Assembly: GCA_018663815.1 (NCBI GenBank)
Contig: JABJPQ010000198.1
Coordinates: 1-8,095 of the forward strand
Direction of reading: 5' to 3'
Length of the DNA stretch: 8,095 bases
Source: Halobacteriovoraceae bacterium
GTDB lineage: Bacteria; Bdellovibrionota; Bacteriovoracia; Bacteriovoracales; Bacteriovoracaceae
The notes under the pieces are model-generated. The model worked only from the letters and a program-made list of their open reading frames with translations, was not told the DNA's origin and ran no database searches. Positions 6,091 to 8,095 of the stretch are shown here, in pieces. The position numbers and the translations under genes are program-made. Position 1 is the stretch's first letter. The number at the start of each line of letters is the position of its first letter.

Positions 6091-7809
6091 TCAACAACAC
6101 AAATCCCAGATTGGGCAAAAGAATTTACAGGTGAGCTTGAGGAAACGAAAGCAACCAAAAAAGCAACGGAGTTTGAAACACTCTTAAGTGAAACGAAAGC
6201 TGGAAGCTTTGTAGAAGGAGAATGTTACACAGGAAAAGTTATCACAGTTACTGATGACTATGTAATGATCGACATCGGATACAAGCAAGAAGGTCTTGTT
6301 TTCGCTAAAGAATTTAGAAACTACGATGGAAGTTTAAAAGTTAAAGAGGGTGATGAAATTGAAGTTTATTTAGAAAAACTTGAATCACATCTTGGAAACT
6401 TAGTTTTATCTAAGGATAAAGCAGAAATTTTACAAGCATGGGATAAAATCTCTGAAGCTTGTGAAAAAGGTGAGCCGGTTCAAGGTACAGTTATCGCTAA
6501 AGTCAAAGGTGGATTATCTGTTGATATCGGAGTTAAGGCATTCTTACCAGGATCTCAAATTGATATCCGTCCTACAAAAAACCTTGATAAATTCATCGGT
6601 AAAAAGATGGAGTTCAAAGTTATTAAATTTAATAAAAAACGCGGAAATATTGTTCTTTCTAGAAGAGCAATTCTTGCTGAAGAAAGAGGGAAGCTAAGAG
6701 ACGAAACTCTAAGCCAAATTCAAGAGGGAATGATCGTTAAAGGTATTGTTAAAAACATTACTGATTACGGTGCATTTATTGATCTTGGTGGTGTTGATGG
6801 ACTTCTTCATATTACAGATATGTCATGGGGAAGAGTTAAGCATCCTTCAAACTTATTAGCAGTTGGTGATGAAATCAATGTTAAGATTTTGAAATATGAT
6901 TCAGCTAAAGAAAGAGTTTCTCTTGGTCTTAAGCAAGTTCTTCCAAACCCTTGGGAAACAGCTAAAGAGACTTATATTGTTGGAACTAAAGTTTCAGGAG
7001 AAATCGTATCAGTAAAAGATTACGGTATTTTTGTTGAACTAAGTGATGGTATTGAAGGTCTTGTTCATGTTTCTGAGGTTTCTTGGACTAACGTGAAAGG
7101 ACCAATTAAAGGCCATAACGTAGGTGAGACGATTGAAGCTCAAGTTTTAGAAGTGGATATTGAAAATAAAAGAATCTCTCTTGGTATTAAACAATTCTTA
7201 GATAATCCTTGGGATGCTTTAATTGCTAAATATCCAAAAGGTAAAGAAGTTGAAGGAACAGTTAAAGCGATTGTAGACTTTGGTGTTTTTGTTGACCTAG
7301 GGGAAGATATTGATGCTTTAATTCACGTGTCAGATCTTTCTTGGACTAAGAAAAATGTTAATGTTGCTAGCGAGTTTAATGTTGGTGATAAAGTTAAAGC
7401 AGCTGTTTTAACTGTTGATGGTGATAATTCAAAATTTTGCTTAGGTATTAAGCAATTAGAAGAAGATCCTTGGAAAAAAATTGAAGCAAGACTTCCTGTT
7501 GGATCTGTTGTTGAAGGTGAAGTAATGAGAGTCACTGATTTTGGTGCTTTTGTTGAGCTTGAAACTGGGATTGAGGGACTTGTTCATATCTCTGAGCTTT
7601 CAGAAGAAAGAGTTGAGAAGCCTGAGGATGTTGTAAAAGTTGGTGAGAAGATTAAGACAAGAGTTATGTCTATTGATAAAGATGAAAAGAAAATCGCTTT
7701 ATCAAAGAAAAATGCTGAAAATGCAGATCTTGGAGCTTATGCCCAACAAGAAGCTGGTTCAACATCAGCTTTAGCGGAAAAACTTAAAGGTTTTAACGTT
7801 AAAGAGTAG
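6088..7809 (+). CDS. rpsA: 30S ribosomal protein S1
   Basis: A 573-residue protein (E. coli 557) that binds mRNA on the 30S subunit and helps unfold and deliver it for translation initiation. Six S1 OB-fold repeats are present, at about residues 43-112, 128-196, 212-282, 297-368, 384-457 and 471-541. Repeats 1 and 2 are divergent, as is usual for the ribosome-binding half. Repeats 3-6 show the classic RNA-binding pattern with DYGAF/DFGAF-type loops, GLLHI/GLVHVSE and SLGIKQ endings, and W near the repeat junctions (NPW, DPW). A hydrophilic tail of about 30 residues follows the last repeat. All six repeats are intact, so it is a full-length S1. It has its own strong promoter and terminator and therefore looks monocistronic. 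The start at 6088 was preferred to an in-frame GTG 12 bases upstream because of the SD position. Confidence 0.98.
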   Translation: MSTTQIPDWAKEFTGELEETKATKKATEFETLLSETKAGSFVEGECYTGKVITVTDDYVMIDIGYKQEGLVFAKEFRNYDGSLKVKEGDEIEVYLEKLESHLGNLVLSKDKAEILQAWDKISEACEKGEPVQGTVIAKVKGGLSVDIGVKAFLPGSQIDIRPTKNLDKFIGKKMEFKVIKFNKKRGNIVLSRRAILAEERGKLRDETLSQIQEGMIVKGIVKNITDYGAFIDLGGVDGLLHITDMSWGRVKHPSNLLAVGDEINVKILKYDSAKERVSLGLKQVLPNPWETAKETYIVGTKVSGEIVSVKDYGIFVELSDGIEGLVHVSEVSWTNVKGPIKGHNVGETIEAQVLEVDIENKRISLGIKQFLDNPWDALIAKYPKGKEVEGTVKAIVDFGVFVDLGEDIDALIHVSDLSWTKKNVNVASEFNVGDKVKAAVLTVDGDNSKFCLGIKQLEEDPWKKIEARLPVGSVVEGEVMRVTDFGAFVELETGIEGLVHISELSEERVEKPEDVVKVGEKIKTRVMSIDKDEKKIALSKKNAENADLGAYAQQEAGSTSALAEKLKGFNVKE

Positions 7810-7816
7810 TTGAGCA

Positions 7817-7871
7817 CTTTGCGAAACTACCGGAAAATCCGGTTGCCAGTGGCAACGTAGTGAGCGTGAAG
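7817..7871 (+). other. Structured RNA element just after rpsA (three-way-junction-like)
   Basis: Eight bases after the rpsA stop, nested complementarity is seen. CTTTGCG (7817-7823) pairs with CGTGAAG (7865-7871), including two G-U pairs. ACTAC (7826-7830) pairs with GTAGT (7857-7861). Inside that, CGGA/TCCG (7831-7834/7838-7841) and GTTGCC/GGCAAC (7842-7847/7851-7856) form two adjacent hairpins, with no unpaired bases between the three helices. This has no T-tract and is not a terminator. It could be a 3' UTR stability or processing element, a small RNA carved from the rpsA transcript, or a member of a dispersed repeat family. It matches no RNA class I recognise. Confidence 0.5.
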
Positions 7872-7893
7872 CGAACGAAAAAGGATTTTTTGA

Positions 7894-7918
7894 ATTAAAG
7901 ATTTGAACATTCTTTAAT
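7894..7918 (+). other. AT-rich hairpin between the structured element and the terminator
   Basis: ATTAAAGA (7894-7901) and TCTTTAAT (7911-7918) form a perfect eight-pair stem with a nine-base loop. It is A-U rich and not followed by a T-tract, so it is a weak structure whose role, if any, is unknown. Confidence 0.35.
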
Positions 7919-7926
7919 ATATGAAA

Positions 7927-7956
7927 GGGGGGAGACTTTAGTCTCCCTTTTTTTTT
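7927..7956 (+). terminator. Rho-independent terminator of rpsA
   Basis: GGGAGAC (7930-7936) and GTCTCCC (7941-7947) form a seven-pair GC-rich stem with a TTTA loop, followed at once by nine T residues (7948-7956). Extra G residues at 7927-7929 and an AAA before them can extend the stem by wobble and A-U pairs. It ends the rpsA transcript and isolates the next gene. Confidence 0.93.
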
Positions 7957-8030
7957 ATAGAGACTGGAATTAGATGTCATAACTCGTAGTGTAACTATCA
8001 GTTATTATTGATAAATTAAGATGAAGAAGA

Positions 8031-8085
8031 ATCTCCTGTTTGAGAACATTTAGTTGCGAAACTATTAACACTCAAAAAAGGAGAT
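8031..8085 (+). promoter_or_regulatory. Candidate SD-sequestering leader element of the gene at 8091
   Basis: ATCTCCT (8031-8037) is the exact complement of AGGAGAT (8079-8085), which contains the Shine-Dalgarno of the next gene. After a small internal loop (G8038 against A8077-A8078), TTTGAG (8039-8044) pairs with CTCAAA (8071-8076), giving 13 pairs. The 26-base apical part holds a further perfect stem, TAGTT (8051-8055) with AACTA (8060-8064), closed by GCGA, a GNRA tetraloop. Folded this way the SD is fully paired, which predicts translational control. Whether the trigger is temperature, a ligand, a protein or an antisense RNA cannot be told. The upstream limit of the transcript is unknown because no convincing promoter is seen in 7957-8030. 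Confidence 0.55.
8079..8083 (+). promoter_or_regulatory. Strong Shine-Dalgarno of the gene starting at 8091
   Basis: AGGAG at 8079-8083, preceded by five A residues, stands seven bases before ATG 8091. It is the best SD in the window and is the very segment masked by the leader hairpin. Confidence 0.85.
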
Positions 8086-8090
8086 CTCCC

Positions 8091-8095
8091 ATGGA
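8091..8095 (+). CDS. Start of a further gene (only the ATG and two bases are present)
   Basis: An ATG with an ideal SD seven bases upstream lies beyond the rpsA terminator and opens at the window edge. No protein sequence is available, so no product can be named. In several related lineages a protease gene follows rpsA, but nothing here tests that. Confidence 0.7.

Noticed and set aside
6461..6697. A 78-codon open frame inside rpsA on the + strand
   Set aside because: It lies wholly in another frame of a strongly conserved S1 gene, has no recognisable product, and is explained by AT-rich chance openness.
7323..7535. Open frame on the - strand within rpsA
   Set aside because: Antisense to S1 repeats 5 and 6; Ser/Thr/Leu-rich shadow translation.
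7960..7965. GAGACT repeated from 7932-7937 beyond the terminator
   Set aside because: A six-base repeat is too short to mean anything here.
7771..7980. Open frame on the - strand spanning the rpsA end and terminator
   Set aside because: It reads through the structured 3' region and the terminator, and its translation looks like neither a known family nor a membrane peptide.
8003..8008. TATTAT as a -10 box for the gene at 8091
   Set aside because: No acceptable -35 lies 16-18 bases upstream; such hexamers are common in this composition. The promoter of that gene stays unidentified.
8080..8089. Perfect 10-base palindrome GGAGATCTCC overlapping the SD
   Set aside because: It has no loop and cannot fold as a hairpin alone, so it is more simply a by-product of the SD. 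Operator function is possible but unsupported by a second copy.

Overview
This AT-rich window (clearly under 40% G+C by eye) comes from a Gram-negative bacterium. It carries the back half of a lipid A biosynthesis operon, followed by an independently transcribed gene for ribosomal protein S1 and the leader of one more gene. All recognisable genes are on the + strand and tightly packed. The gene order, base composition and atypical Lpx enzymes suggest a Bdellovibrio/Bacteriovorax-type predatory bacterium (Bdellovibrionota). That assignment is inference, not something the sequence proves.

Layout: (1) 2-484, 3' part of lpxA. (2) 500-1444, a Gfo/Idh/MocA oxidoreductase in the position where GnnA lies in bacteria that build lipid A on 2,3-diaminoglucose. 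(3) 1445-2581, lpxB, starting at the base after the previous stop codon. (4) 2585-3649, lpxK. (5) 3698-4834, a TTG-started lipoprotein with a C-terminal DUF3108 domain. (6) 4837-5982, a divergent GT-B (GT4-like) glycosyltransferase. Gaps from the oxidoreductase to the glycosyltransferase are 0, 3, 48 and 2 bases, and no terminator is visible between genes, so this reads as one transcript. (7) 5989-6017, a near-consensus sigma70 promoter, then a leader with two hairpins, then rpsA (6088-7809) with six S1 domains. (8) 7810-7956, a structured 3' region ending in a strong intrinsic terminator. (9) 7957-8090, the leader of a gene whose ATG is at 8091; this leader can fold so that its Shine-Dalgarno sequence is paired.

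How the genes fit together: LpxA adds the first 3-hydroxyacyl chain to a UDP-sugar. The oxidoreductase probably makes the 3-keto sugar that would be aminated to UDP-GlcNAc3N. LpxB joins two acylated sugars and LpxK phosphorylates the 4' position. The lipoprotein and the glycosyltransferase are likely envelope or LPS functions co-expressed with them. S1 is a separate, highly expressed translation gene.

The points most worth a second look are the SD-sequestering leader hairpin at 8031-8085 with an inner GNRA-capped stem, the three-way-junction-like fold just after rpsA, the GnnA-type gene without a visible GnnB partner, and substitutions at conserved active-site positions in LpxA, LpxB and the glycosyltransferase.
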